Of a DNA stretch of 33,523 bases, positions 17,763 to 26,610 are shown piece after piece (within the stretch, counting starts at the first letter, position 1; each line of letters begins with the position of its first letter). The stretch spans positions 1-33,523 of the forward strand of contig CACWVT010000017.1 in assembly GCA_902764345.1 (NCBI GenBank), read 5' to 3'. Source of the DNA: an uncultured Ruminobacter sp. (GTDB taxonomy: Bacteria > Pseudomonadota > Gammaproteobacteria > Enterobacterales > Succinivibrionaceae). The position numbers and the translations under genes were made by a program. The notes under the pieces are model-generated. The model was not told the DNA's origin, made no database searches, and was given only the letters and a program-made list of their open reading frames with translations.

Positions 17763-17986
17763 TCTTCTGACCTATCCGGTTCCCATAACTCTCTCAGTCA
17801 TCCGAATATTCACATTTTTTCTACAAACACCATCAAAAACATTTGACCACGATCATTCTTTTGCACTTTGGTGAATAATGCATTCATATTTTTAATGTAT
17901 AAAATTCAGTGATTTTCATTATGTGTTCAATAATGACATTCTCCGAAAAAATTAGCTCATATTTCGGAGTAAAAAAAGGAAATAAT

Positions 17987-18598
17987 ATGAATTATAAAAT
18001 TCTTACATTATCTGCAGTAATGTACCTTGCAATAACCGGTTGTGCATCTACCGGAAGCAGTAGCGGTACGGCTGCAGCAACCGGCGGGGTAATTGACAAC
18101 AACGGACTTCTGATCGCTGAATCAGAACCAACCTTACAGACAACCACTGTAGCGCAGAATCTTGAACAGTGGCCGTATGAACACTCAAAATTAACCTATA
18201 AACTGGTTAACAAGGATCTGGTAGCCATCTCTACAGACGTATCACAGTGGAAAAAGCTCATCGAGGAAACTCTCACCAATAAGCTTACCGCAAAGGGACT
18301 AACCAAAACCGATGGTAATGCAAATCTTACCATCAGCTATGGTGTTGTAACAAAATCAGAAAGCAACGACAAAGCCGATCTGATGTTTGACTCACTCGGA
18401 CTTACTACCGGAGGCACCTCTCACGGTGTTAACAACTCAATCGATATCGTAATCAAAGATAACAGAAGCGGACGAGAAATATGGTCAGGTGCAGCAAGCA
18501 CCCTTACGGATAAGCCGCTGGTTACTGAAGCTCAGAAGCGCAGAGCCGTAAACAGCGTACTTGAATCCCTTACCAGAAAGCTCCCTGTTGCGAAATAA
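17987..18598 (+). CDS. DUF4136-like lipoprotein
   Basis: This encodes 203 residues with a signal peptide and lipobox ITGC (Cys18), then a Ser/Gly/Thr linker. The domain resembles DUF4136: a YKLVNKDLVAIST strand, the region VSQWKKLIEETLTNKLTAKGL, LTISYGVVTKSE, and IDIVIKDNRSGREIWSGAAS. Function unknown; members are outer-membrane-directed lipoproteins. The ATG at 17987 is preferred because AAAGGA lies upstream and the signal peptide starts there; an upstream in-frame ATG at 17909 adds 26 residues without a signal. A CTCCGAAA/TTTCGGAG hairpin (17941-17969) lies just before the ribosome site. Confidence 0.8.
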   Translation: MNYKILTLSAVMYLAITGCASTGSSSGTAAATGGVIDNNGLLIAESEPTLQTTTVAQNLEQWPYEHSKLTYKLVNKDLVAISTDVSQWKKLIEETLTNKLTAKGLTKTDGNANLTISYGVVTKSESNDKADLMFDSLGLTTGGTSHGVNNSIDIVIKDNRSGREIWSGAASTLTDKPLVTEAQKRRAVNSVLESLTRKLPVAK

Positions 18599-18639
18599 AA
18601 ACAACAGTCGTTTCAGCTGACGCCAGTTATCAGCCTTCC

Positions 18640-18668
18640 AAAAGCTCCGTAAATTACGGAGCTTTTTC
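18640..18668. terminator. Bidirectional intrinsic terminator
   Basis: Stem AAAAGCTCCGT/ACGGAGCTTTT with a short loop and five T on the plus strand, A-rich on the other side. It separates the DUF4136 gene from convergent dusA. Confidence 0.85.
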
Positions 18669-18718
18669 TTAAGAGCAGATTGGCACTGCCCATAGCCGCA
18701 TTTTCCGGAATACCCCTA

Positions 18719-19711
18719 CTATTCTGCAGAACTCTCTTCGTCCGGAATAAAACTCATGGCCTTCTCAAGCACACTTATGTCAGCCCCTTCCTTGTAATGA
18801 TTCTGAGCCATGTACTGTCTGAACTGTCTGCTGTTCGGACAGGTATTGAACATTCCCAGAAAATGGCGTGATATGTGCTTAAGAGCACCTCCTTGGGAAA
18901 GATAATTCTCGATATAAGGATAACAGGCTCTCACACATTCCTTACGGCTCATTCTGCGGGAATGTTTATGGTTAAAAATACGCTCGTCAACATCCACAAG
19001 CATGTACGGATTCTGGTATATTGCCCGGCCAATCATTACTCCGTCAACGTATTCCAGATGTTTAAGTGCATCATCAATAGTAGTGATATTACCATTTATT
19101 GACAGATGAAGATCCGGGAAATCCCTTTTCAGCTGATAAACCCTCTCATAGTTAAGGGGCGGTTTATCCCTGTTTTCTCTGGGACTCATTCCTTTAAGAA
19201 AGGCCATTCTGGCATGAATGGTCATACCATCTACTCCGGCATCCCGGAGTTTTGCGACGAAGGAATGAATATAATCATAATCATCGAGTTCATCAACACC
19301 GAGGCGGGTTTTTACTGTAACCGGGATACTTACGCGATCCTTCATAGCCTTGATACAGTCACATACAAGATCAGGACTACGCATCAGCACAGCCCCGAAA
19401 GAACCGTTCTGCACCCTGTCGGAAGGACATCCCACATTGAGATTTATTTCATCATATCCTCTATCCTCACCGATTCCGGCGCATATGGCAAGATGTTCTG
19501 GATTGGCACCGCCAAGCTGCAGGGACACAGGGTGCTCTTCCTCATTGAAGGCAAGATAGTCTCCTTTACCGTAAATTATGGCTCCGGTAGTCACCATCTC
19601 GGTATAAAGAAGCATATTCTTGGAAAGAATTCTGCATAAATAACGAAAATGCCGGTCCGTAAGGTCCAGCATTGGCGCAAGTGATAGTCTTGAATAATTA
19701 CCTGTTGTCAT
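18719..19711 (-). CDS. dusA: tRNA-dihydrouridine synthase A
   Basis: DusA reduces uridines 20/20a in the D-loop of tRNAs using FMN and NADPH. The 330 residues start shortly before LAPMLDLTDRHFRY and have LLYTEMVTTGAIIYGKGDYL, PVSLQLGG, NLNVGCPSDRVQNGSFGA with catalytic Cys95, VKTRLG, MTIHARMAFLKGMSP and SINGNI, then a C-terminal helical domain. The match to E. coli DusA over FMN-binding and catalytic segments is strong. There is no good Shine-Dalgarno; 27 bases follow the upstream Sel1-repeat gene, so it may be translated from that transcript. Confidence 0.95.
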   Translation of the reverse strand: MTTGNYSRLSLAPMLDLTDRHFRYLCRILSKNMLLYTEMVTTGAIIYGKGDYLAFNEEEHPVSLQLGGANPEHLAICAGIGEDRGYDEINLNVGCPSDRVQNGSFGAVLMRSPDLVCDCIKAMKDRVSIPVTVKTRLGVDELDDYDYIHSFVAKLRDAGVDGMTIHARMAFLKGMSPRENRDKPPLNYERVYQLKRDFPDLHLSINGNITTIDDALKHLEYVDGVMIGRAIYQNPYMLVDVDERIFNHKHSRRMSRKECVRACYPYIENYLSQGGALKHISRHFLGMFNTCPNSRQFRQYMAQNHYKEGADISVLEKAMSFIPDEESSAE

Positions 19712-19738
19712 AAAAACGTAATTCAGTCACCGGCTGAG

Positions 19739-20542
19739 TTACTGCTTTTTTACGTCAGCTTTACTTACGTTCTCACCCGATTTCTTCTGCATGTGTTCTT
19801 CGTTAATCTTGTATATCTCGTTTTTCACCCAGTTGTACGCATCGTTGACCTGAACGTCACTGAGATTAACTACAGCCTTGTTCTTAACAACAGTGGCATC
19901 ACTCATACTGAGGCGCAGCTGTTCCACGTCCCCGTATCTTTTAGCCCACCATATATAAAACTCGGCATACTTATAGGCTTCGGCATTCTGTCCCAAAACC
20001 AGGTACATTTTAGCAAGATCTAATGAGTACTGATAGTCTTTCTTTTCAAACAGCTGGGCATAGAGATCTTTCGCATAACGATGATCCTGTTCGGAATTTG
20101 TTCCAAAGCTCAGAGTCTGAGCCAGCTGAACCTTACAGCTGTCCCCTCCGTTCTGCATCTCATATGACATGCAGTCATTGAACAGCTCCATTGCCTTTTC
20201 CCTGCTTCTTTCCACTCCCAGACCATTCCAGTACAGAATTGCAAGATACCTGCTTGCGGTAACAAGACCGCCGTCAACAGCCTGTTCAAGATATTTTCTG
20301 GCAAGCCCCCAATCCCTGGCCACGCCCTTGCCTTTAAGGTACATGTATCCGAGATATTCTGCAGCCTCCGTGCTGCCCTTTTCAGCCTCATACTCACACT
20401 GCTGTACAGCCACCTCGTACATGGCCTGCTTCATGGCCTCCTCACATTTTTTTACCTGAGGAAGTTCACTTGTGACAGCACCGGCCTCACTGCAAATCAT
20501 AACTCCGGCACTGAGAGCAACTGATAAAAAAAGTTTTTTCAT
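19739..20542 (-). CDS. Secreted Sel1-repeat protein
   Basis: This encodes 267 residues. A signal peptide ends at about EAGA-22. At least two Sel1-like repeats of 34-36 residues follow (AAEYLGYMYLKGKGVARDW... and ASRYLAILYWNGLGVERSR...), then a more divergent helical solenoid. Sel1 proteins act as scaffolds for protein contacts; no specific partner is visible. The start at 20542 is chosen for GGGAG upstream and the signal peptide; a frame extension to 20608 is unlikely. It precedes dusA on the same strand. Confidence 0.8.
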   Translation of the reverse strand: MKKLFLSVALSAGVMICSEAGAVTSELPQVKKCEEAMKQAMYEVAVQQCEYEAEKGSTEAAEYLGYMYLKGKGVARDWGLARKYLEQAVDGGLVTASRYLAILYWNGLGVERSREKAMELFNDCMSYEMQNGGDSCKVQLAQTLSFGTNSEQDHRYAKDLYAQLFEKKDYQYSLDLAKMYLVLGQNAEAYKYAEFYIWWAKRYGDVEQLRLSMSDATVVKNKAVVNLSDVQVNDAYNWVKNEIYKINEEHMQKKSGENVSKADVKKQ

Positions 20543-20570
20543 ATGAGTAATCTCCCAATCATGCAGTCTG

Positions 20571-20576
20571 ATTATA
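20571..20576 (-). promoter_or_regulatory. Candidate -10 box of the Sel1-repeat gene
   Basis: TATAAT on the minus strand lies about 29 bases before the ATG at 20542, leaving room for a start near 20564 and the GGGAG ribosome site. No good -35 is visible. Confidence 0.4.
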
Positions 20577-20686
20577 CAATTGCAACAAGGCCAAAATATG
20601 TGAAACAATTCTAATTATGAAAACATATTCATGCCCGATAAAAACCTCATTCACCAGAGAACCATCGGACGTTTCAGCATGCAGAA

Positions 20687-21253
20687 TCAGTGCTCTGCCG
20701 GAGCTTTTTCACTTATTTTAAGGTTTTCATCCTGCTCCATCTTCAACAGATGTTCTATATCATTCGGATGAGTTTTTCTGAAGTCTGCAGGATACTCTGC
20801 AAATACGTCAGACCACAGTCCAATACCGTTTGAATGAGCATCCCTTTCCAACCGCTGATACATGGAATCACCGTTCTTTCTGTCAGTCCATGCAAGTCCC
20901 TGACGAATCATTTCCCGGTTAAGGTTCTTCTTCTGATAGTACAGTTCTCCAAGGACATAATCGTTTTCACTTCCTCTCACCTTTACCATGATTTTCTGAT
21001 TGTAGATTGTTGACTTAAGCCATTTTTTAGCTTCCGGACCAAAAGGCTGCTCCAACTCCGGAGCTTCTATGTCTGCCATCTTGATTAGATGCTGATTATT
21101 TTTGGAATCAACACACTGAAAGAGATTTCCATTCAGGATCTCCGTAGCCACGCAGGTAATGTATTTTTCATTTGTCCATGGTCTGGCTTCTGCCTGAACT
21201 GAAAACAGAAAAAAAGCAGCTCCAGTAACCGCAATAATTTTACAGTAACTCAT
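20687..21253 (-). CDS. Secreted SNase-fold protein with altered active-site residues
   Basis: This encodes 188 residues with a signal peptide ending near AEA-23, then a staphylococcal-nuclease-like domain (about 28-125). Fold markers are present: IEAPELEQPFGPEAKKWL, LNREMIRQGLAW, and GIGLW. The catalytic set differs from active nucleases: the DGDT calcium loop reads NGNL (41-44), the R35 equivalent is Lys58, the D40 equivalent is Glu63, the E43 equivalent is retained (Glu66), and the DRYGR arginine (R87) is Gly. It is therefore likely a weak or non-nuclease binder, although the alignment was done by eye. A charged helical tail follows. It stands alone upstream of the Sel1-repeat gene on the same strand. 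Confidence 0.8.
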   Translation of the reverse strand: MSYCKIIAVTGAAFFLFSVQAEARPWTNEKYITCVATEILNGNLFQCVDSKNNQHLIKMADIEAPELEQPFGPEAKKWLKSTIYNQKIMVKVRGSENDYVLGELYYQKKNLNREMIRQGLAWTDRKNGDSMYQRLERDAHSNGIGLWSDVFAEYPADFRKTHPNDIEHLLKMEQDENLKISEKAPAEH

Positions 21254-21533
21254 TCGACCTCCCGTGCTCGCATTTATGCATTATCCATCTGTGTCAGACA
21301 TTACTTTTCTGAAAAATATCAGGACTCTGACTTTATATAATTACGTCAAATGTTACCAGATACTCCATAACGTTTTGGATTATGAAGCTATATTCTCTAG
21401 AATAACATCTGAAAAAATAAAAACGTGTGACAGGTAAGAAAAAAAAGAAAGACTTTTTAATAATTGAGAACTGCGTTAGTGTCCTAAATAACACTATAAG
21501 ACAATGATCTGTGATATGTTCGGAAAAACCGAC
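21254..21533. other. Intergenic region downstream of tRNA-Leu
   Basis: It contains no gene. A short TCGG-ttttt-CCGA stem and a TAGTGT/ACACTA hairpin (about 21478-21497) lie downstream of the tRNA on the minus strand and may help end its transcript. The SNase-fold gene promoter is expected here but was not resolved. Confidence 0.35.
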
Positions 21534-21620
21534 TGGTACCAGAAGAGGGACTTGAACCCTCACGATATCACTACCGGCGGATTTTGAATCCGCTGCGTCT
21601 ACCAATTCCGCCATTCTGGC
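21534..21620 (-). tRNA. tRNA-Leu (anticodon CAA)
   Basis: On the minus strand acceptor GCCAGAA pairs with TTCTGGT (terminal G-T), discriminator A, CCA encoded. The anticodon arm GCGGA-TTCAAAA-TCCGC gives CAA (reads TTG). A long variable arm typical of class II tRNA and a T arm GAGGG-TTCAAGT-CCCTC are present. 87 bases. The region is also open in one frame, but this is the well-known spurious reading across tRNA-Leu. Confidence 0.97.
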
Positions 21621-21634
21621 AAATGTCACAGACT

Positions 21635-21662
21635 ATAATACATTATTTTTTATGTTGTGCAA
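21635..21662 (-). promoter_or_regulatory. tRNA-Leu promoter
   Basis: On the minus strand TTGCAC (21662-21657), 16 bp, TATTAT (21640-21635), placing the start about 8 bases before the tRNA 5' end. Confidence 0.6.
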
Positions 21663-21758
21663 GCTTTATTGCAAATTTGCCCTGTTTTGCCGATAAAACA
21701 TACACAGCCACGTTTACCGGCAGACAAAACTCTCTATCCGTATTGTTTAGCTGCAAAA

Positions 21759-22832
21759 TTACGTATTCTTACGTAAAAGATAGACGGCTATCGCCAGAAC
21801 TATCAGCGTCGGGCTTATTGCTCCAATTAACGGAGGAACCCCGTAAAAAATGGTAAACGGAGCCAGAATCTCATTCACCGCATAAAAGCTGAACCCAACC
21901 AAAATACCGACAACTATGCGCGCCCCCATGGATGAACTTCTCAAAGGACCGAAAATGGTACTTGAAGCCAGTAACAGAACAACAAGAACGGTTATCGGAG
22001 AAATGATTTTTCTGTAAAGCTCCAGTATGTAACGATCCGCCTTCTGACCGTTTTTGGTCACATATCTGATGTATTCATGAAGACCACTGATTGACAGTTC
22101 ATTGGCATGAACACCTACAACCTCAACATTTGCCGGTGTAAGATTAATGTCCCATACGTCACTTTCCCTAAAATCCCTGACAATCCTGTCGTCAGCATAG
22201 GTAGTAATTCTGATATCTTCCATTTTCCACTTATCATCCTTCCAGTACCCCCTGCTTGCACTTTCCGTTCTGACAAGTTTCTTAGGAATGGAGTCATTAA
22301 AAATATATCTGGTAACCGACTGTAAATCACCGTCTGACATGAAATAAGCTATATTGATGAAGCTGTTTCCCTCTCTGAACCAGATACCTCTGCTCGTCAC
22401 CGCCACCTGACCGTTGGATACAGCTTCGGAAATAAGACTTTCGGCCCTCTTCTCTGAATCAGGAACAACATATTCACCCAGAAGCATAATTACGAATATA
22501 AGAGGGATTACTGACTTGCACGCACTCCACACTATACGCATTTTGGATTTACCCAGGGCCTGCATGGCAATGAGTTCTGAGGTAGAGGCAAGATTACCGA
22601 GTGCCAGTACGGTACCCAGAAGCACTCCCAAAGGAAAGAACATTAAAATCTGCCCCGGGACGGTAAGCAGAACATACTGCATGCACGACACGAAATCGAA
22701 CTCACCACGCCCCACGTTGCGCAACTGATCCACAAATTTAATCAGCGAACTCAGGGATACCAGTCCGATGGTACAAAAAACCACCATACCGGCCACTGTA
22801 CGACCGACGTATTTATCAACAACCTTATACAC
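21759..22832 (-). CDS. lptG: LPS export ABC transporter permease LptG
   Basis: LptG with LptF and LptB extracts lipopolysaccharide from the inner membrane and pushes it to the LptC/A bridge. The 357 residues show the YjgP/YjgQ layout: three N-terminal membrane helices (about 14-33, 57-80, 100-122), a periplasmic jellyroll (about 125-265), and three C-terminal helices. The start is MYKVVDKYVGRTV with GTG as initiator, whose G is the last base of the lptF TAG stop, indicating translational coupling. LptB is not in the window. Confidence 0.94.
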   Translation of the reverse strand: MYKVVDKYVGRTVAGMVVFCTIGLVSLSSLIKFVDQLRNVGRGEFDFVSCMQYVLLTVPGQILMFFPLGVLLGTVLALGNLASTSELIAMQALGKSKMRIVWSACKSVIPLIFVIMLLGEYVVPDSEKRAESLISEAVSNGQVAVTSRGIWFREGNSFINIAYFMSDGDLQSVTRYIFNDSIPKKLVRTESASRGYWKDDKWKMEDIRITTYADDRIVRDFRESDVWDINLTPANVEVVGVHANELSISGLHEYIRYVTKNGQKADRYILELYRKIISPITVLVVLLLASSTIFGPLRSSSMGARIVVGILVGFSFYAVNEILAPFTIFYGVPPLIGAISPTLIVLAIAVYLLRKNT

Positions 22833-23953
22833 TACCTTACAACCTCAACGTGCTTTTTTCTGCCGGCTCTCATTCTGTTATACCACTCGGTATTTGTCAG
22901 ATTAAGCGGTATGGTGAAAATAAACAGATAGATAACAGGAACCAGAAAAATCCCAGGAAGTACCGGGAAATTTCCTCTGGCAATACTGGACTTAAAACCG
23001 AAGGCAAACAGATAATAACTTATGTAAATTATTATTGCCGGCAGGAATTTCGCAAAACGCCCCCTTCGCGGATTTACCATAGAAAGAGGAACAACAAGAA
23101 GCACCAGTATGCATATGGTTATTGGCTGAACTATGCGCCACTCCATTTCTGCATAATCCGCCGAAGTCCCGGACTTCAGCAGTTCACTGTTACTTTTTGT
23201 AGAAACCTTTGCTTTGTCGTGACCTGACGCCACCTCCGGAACAACGGCTCTGTATTCATCAAAAAACGAGATCTTGAATTCCCCCTTTTCGTCAGGACCT
23301 TCATATCTTGTTCCCCTGAGCAGTGTCAACCAGAACAGACCGTCAGCATCATATTCTGATTTTGCACTGGTGGATATTGTGACTGAAGGAGCGGTGCTGG
23401 CGTCTCCTCCGGAAAACACATAGATCTGATTCATTACATTGTAATTCTTGTCAACGGTACCATTGTTTTCTATGTAAACAACATTATTTCCGTTCAGCTT
23501 AATAAACTTACCGCTGTCTATGGCAAGCATTGTAGGATCGGATTTTGCCTTGTTTATCAAATCAAGCTGTCTTGACTCACACCACGGAGACAGAAAACAG
23601 GTACAGGCGACATTGACTGCCATGTTGACAATTATAAGAAGCGTAATCACTCCGAGCAGTCGGCGGTGTGAATAACCGACGGAACGCATCACAACCATTT
23701 CGCTCTGAGAACAGAAGCTGCCGATGGAAAAAAGGACTGCCAGAAACAGAGAAAGCGGCAACATGAAATTTGCCATAGTCGGCACGGACAGAGCCAGAAG
23801 CTGAGAAACCAGTTCGGCAGGAATGTTACCCTTTGAAGCCCTGCCGATGAATTTAATAAACGTCTGACTCATAAAAATCAGCATGAGCACACCAAAAATA
23901 GCTCCCTGCGTTTTTAGTATGTCTTTGAATATGTATCTGGATATGGTATTCAC
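22832..23953 (-). CDS. lptF: LPS export ABC transporter permease LptF
   Basis: LptF is the partner permease to LptG in LPS export. The family core starts with NTISRYIFKDILKTQGAIFG, includes LSQLLALSVPTMANFMLPLSLFLAVLFSIGSF and MVVMRSVGYSHRRL, a periplasmic domain, then RIVQPITICILVLLVVPLSMVNPRRGRFAKFLPA. A GTG start at 23953 (373 residues) is preferred: GGGA lies 7 bases upstream and homologues begin there. An in-frame ATG at 24037 would add 28 unconserved residues with no ribosome site. It is the first gene of lptF-lptG. Confidence 0.93.
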   Translation of the reverse strand: MNTISRYIFKDILKTQGAIFGVLMLIFMSQTFIKFIGRASKGNIPAELVSQLLALSVPTMANFMLPLSLFLAVLFSIGSFCSQSEMVVMRSVGYSHRRLLGVITLLIIVNMAVNVACTCFLSPWCESRQLDLINKAKSDPTMLAIDSGKFIKLNGNNVVYIENNGTVDKNYNVMNQIYVFSGGDASTAPSVTISTSAKSEYDADGLFWLTLLRGTRYEGPDEKGEFKISFFDEYRAVVPEVASGHDKAKVSTKSNSELLKSGTSADYAEMEWRIVQPITICILVLLVVPLSMVNPRRGRFAKFLPAIIIYISYYLFAFGFKSSIARGNFPVLPGIFLVPVIYLFIFTIPLNLTNTEWYNRMRAGRKKHVEVVR

Positions 23954-24213
23954 ATTATTATCCCAATAACCTAAATGTGAGTATAAAACAGCTGCCGATC
24001 CTGTATCTAACAGTAACCGTAACTGTTTTGACAGCATAATCTACATAATTTTACCACGGATTAAGAATACTGTCCCATATGAAGACAACCCAACATTTGT
24101 TAAGACGTTATCGGTTGTTTTTTATTGATAATAATCAAGTTCATGTTTTGGCATGCTTTATACCGCATAAACATTAACACGGTATGAAAGTGAAGCAGAT
24201 CTCAGGGGGGCTT

Positions 24214-24891
24214 TTATAAAAGTCTTCCTCCGTTCATACCATACTTTATGTCAGCATAAGATACGGCATAAGAATCGTGACTCACAATAAGAACCCCCGC
24301 CCCCTGTCCTGCAGACTCTCTTAGCAGAGAAAGAACTCTTTTTTTTCCGTTTTCGTCAAGATCATTGGTAGGCTCATCGGCAAAAATATACTCAGGCTCA
24401 TTGATCATTGCTCTTGCAATACACACGCGACGCATCTCACCTCCTGACAGTTCACGGGGATATCTGCCGCACAAACTGCAAATGCCGAGATATGAGAGCA
24501 GTTCCTCGCATTTAGCTGCCGCCTTCTTCTCATCCACTCCGGCATATAGTGCAGGTAACATAACATTTTCCCTTACGGTAAGACTGCTCATCAGAAGACA
24601 TTTCTGTGGAACAATACCGAACTTTGCATTGCGAAGCAGAGCCAAATCGTTTCCACCACGATCATAAATACTGTCACCGCCGTAAAAAACATTTCCTGAT
24701 TCTGGACGTAGCAGTCCACAGAGGATGCTCAGCAGAGTACTTTTTCCACTTCCAGAACACCCCGTCACCAGCGTAACCTTTCCCGGAAGCAAATCAAAAT
24801 TCACATTTCTCATACTGAATGAATCAGTAGAATCATGTCCTGCATTTTTTCCTTTGTAAGTCTTACAGACATCTCTAAGATAAAGTTCCAT
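24214..24891 (-). CDS. ABC transporter ATPase, LolD/MacB type
   Basis: This 225-residue cytoplasmic ATPase has Walker A GCSGSGKST (44-52), Q-loop VPQKCLLMSSLTVREN, signature LSGGEMRRV (148-156), Walker B YIFADEPTNDLD (168-179) and the switch histidine in VSHD. This is the LolD/MacB/FtsE-like branch that powers FtsX-fold permeases. It starts two bases after the stop of the permease gene, with GGAG just upstream. Substrate unknown. No membrane-fusion protein or outer-membrane partner is nearby. Confidence 0.9.
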   Translation of the reverse strand: MELYLRDVCKTYKGKNAGHDSTDSFSMRNVNFDLLPGKVTLVTGCSGSGKSTLLSILCGLLRPESGNVFYGGDSIYDRGGNDLALLRNAKFGIVPQKCLLMSSLTVRENVMLPALYAGVDEKKAAAKCEELLSYLGICSLCGRYPRELSGGEMRRVCIARAMINEPEYIFADEPTNDLDENGKKRVLSLLRESAGQGAGVLIVSHDSYAVSYADIKYGMNGGRLL

Positions 24892-24893
24892 CT

Positions 24894-26090
24894 CTACTCC
24901 CTCATTACGACCTCAGTAGGCGTTCTAAGCGCCTTCAATACAAACGGCAGTAACAGCAGTAAGCTTAGTATGGTTCCGGCAACCGCCGTAACACAGGCAT
25001 GGAGCAGAAAGGATTCAGAACAGTCAAACAGAAACGGAACACCAAGCTCAGACTCAAGAAATGATTTAAAACTGAGTGACCACACTGCCGCCATGGCCAC
25101 CCCAGCCAGTGAACCAGCCATACAGATGAAAACGAGTTCATAAAACACAACTGCAAGCAGACTTCTAACGGTAAATCCCATAATTTCAAGAATTCCAAAC
25201 TCATTCTTTCTTTCGTTAATCATGACTGAAAAAAGAAAAACGACCATAATCATGGCTAGAACACAAATGAAACCCACCAATGACTTTATCATCAGCGTCA
25301 TATGGTTCAGTTTGGAGGTAAAGGACGTTACCATGTCCCTGTTCTCAAAGGCCTGCACACCCGCCATTGTTCTGTTTATAGTGTCAACGATATCTGATTT
25401 ATCAAAGCCGTCCCTGACCTTAATCATTACTGACGACACTACTCTGTCAGGATCCGCATCCGTTGCAGAAACTCCGAGCTTCTGTGCGGATCTTAACATT
25501 AGCTTGACTGTATCAGTATTGGTGAACACGGTAAAATCAAGTCCGGTACCGGTTTTATCCATACTTCCGACAACCTTCATGTCCTGATTATATATTTTAA
25601 TGATACCGGTTCTTGGCACAAAAACATCACTTCCGGCAATAACTTCTCCAAGCTGAAGTTTTTTCGCATAACTCTTTGAAAGCCACGGCATAACGATAAA
25701 ATCGCTTTCCGGATCGAACCCCATAATCTGCAACTCTGTTGAGCAGCAGTCAGCAGTCAGTGAAGCAAGGTAAAACTGAGCCGTAACCTTTTCTGCGCCG
25801 TCAAGCCGTGAAATCTCAGTCACAACGGAATTAGGCATGTAAAAAAAACCTGGTTTGCCACCAAGCAGAATTTCCTCAAAATTCTGCTGACGTGATTTTC
25901 CCGAAGGAATAACAACTATGTCCGCACCGAGCCTCTTTTTCAGACTTTCCATACCGTCACAGAGTCCGGAAGTAACTGTCTCCCCCGAAAAAACAGAAAA
26001 ACAAATCACTGCTATCAGGACAGTCATATAAAATGTTCTGGCCGTATTGTGTTTAAGGCTTGCCACGGCAAGCTTCAGCTTAACGTTCAC
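24894..26090 (-). CDS. FtsX/MacB-like ABC transporter permease
   Basis: This 398-residue protein has four predicted helices in the MacB layout: TM1 about 19-38, a large periplasmic domain (40-268), then TM2 270-292, TM3 311-336 and TM4 362-384. The cytoplasmic loop NERKNEFGILEIMGF is the typical FtsX coupling region. The periplasmic part contains GADIVVIPSGKSRQQNFEEI and an adjacent cysteine pair Cys115-Cys116. The initiator is GTG with GGAGGA upstream. Such permeases transmit mechanical motion rather than passing a substrate through a channel; the cargo here is unknown. From memory this subtype sits beside DUF4418 genes in other anaerobes; not checked. Confidence 0.88.
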   Translation of the reverse strand: MNVKLKLAVASLKHNTARTFYMTVLIAVICFSVFSGETVTSGLCDGMESLKKRLGADIVVIPSGKSRQQNFEEILLGGKPGFFYMPNSVVTEISRLDGAEKVTAQFYLASLTADCCSTELQIMGFDPESDFIVMPWLSKSYAKKLQLGEVIAGSDVFVPRTGIIKIYNQDMKVVGSMDKTGTGLDFTVFTNTDTVKLMLRSAQKLGVSATDADPDRVVSSVMIKVRDGFDKSDIVDTINRTMAGVQAFENRDMVTSFTSKLNHMTLMIKSLVGFICVLAMIMVVFLFSVMINERKNEFGILEIMGFTVRSLLAVVFYELVFICMAGSLAGVAMAAVWSLSFKSFLESELGVPFLFDCSESFLLHACVTAVAGTILSLLLLLPFVLKALRTPTEVVMRE

Positions 26091-26111
26091 TGATTCCTCC
26101 GGCTTTTTACC

Positions 26112-26510
26112 CTAGACAGCGGCAGGCTTTCTGTCAAGAACAAGCTCACCGATGGTAATAAGAGCCACTATACCGGCAACTGTCACTACGGCAGGCTGGC
26201 TGTATACGTGACATCTCATGTGTTCATGTGCACATATTGCAATAAGCCATCCCGGAACAAAGGCCTGAATCAGTGATATTAACAGTACTGCAGAATTTAT
26301 TCCCCTGCGGAACAGTACTTCCCCGCTTAAAAGCTTTAACAGTGAAAGAAGTATTACTGCAGATGACAGGGCAACCGTGACATTACTTACCCAGTGACAA
26401 CCCATGATATGTTCGCCAACCGGACAAGGAGACCAAAAAGAAAAGAGACCGGCCACGAGAACGCCCTCAATGGCAGCAATTGCAATATCCGCAATTTTTA
26501 TTTTTAACAT
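26112..26510 (-). CDS. DUF4418 family membrane protein
   Basis: This encodes 132 residues with four predicted helices (about 8-26, 44-62, 72-93, 106-124). Conserved-looking Cys/His motifs sit at the membrane edges: CP at 29-30, MGCHW (Cys38, His39) and CAHEHMRCH (Cys93, His95, His97, Cys100, His101), suggesting metal or heme binding. The pattern fits DUF4418. The start at 26510 is chosen because AGAGGTG precedes it; an ATG at 26540 lacks a ribosome site. It heads an operon with the FtsX-like permease and ATPase (21- and 2-base gaps), so it is probably a subunit or partner of that transporter. Confidence 0.8.
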   Translation of the reverse strand: MLKIKIADIAIAAIEGVLVAGLFSFWSPCPVGEHIMGCHWVSNVTVALSSAVILLSLLKLLSGEVLFRRGINSAVLLISLIQAFVPGWLIAICAHEHMRCHVYSQPAVVTVAGIVALITIGELVLDRKPAAV

Positions 26511-26539
26511 AGACACCTCTCTGATATAATAGAAAAACA

Positions 26540-26562
26540 TAGCAAATTGCTAGGCAATTATA
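26540..26562 (-). promoter_or_regulatory. Candidate promoter and dyad of the DUF4418 operon
   Basis: On the minus strand a TATAAT (26562-26557) lies about 47 bases before the ATG at 26510. Just downstream of it is the dyad TAGCAA-a-TTGCTA (26540-26552), positioned like an operator near the transcription start. The -35 is poor (TGGATT). Confidence 0.5.
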
Positions 26563-26610
26563 GTATCAATCAAATTAAGAATCCAGTTTATTTTATAGTT
26601 TTCATGTATG

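Noticed and set aside
19106-19639. 177-codon plus-strand frame opposite dusA
   Set aside because: Antisense shadow of the conserved DusA sequence.
21333-21629. 98-codon frame across the tRNA-Leu gene on the minus strand (starts MTFARMAELVDAADSKSAGSD)
   Set aside because: This is the familiar spurious translation of a leucine tRNA; the clover-leaf folds fully.
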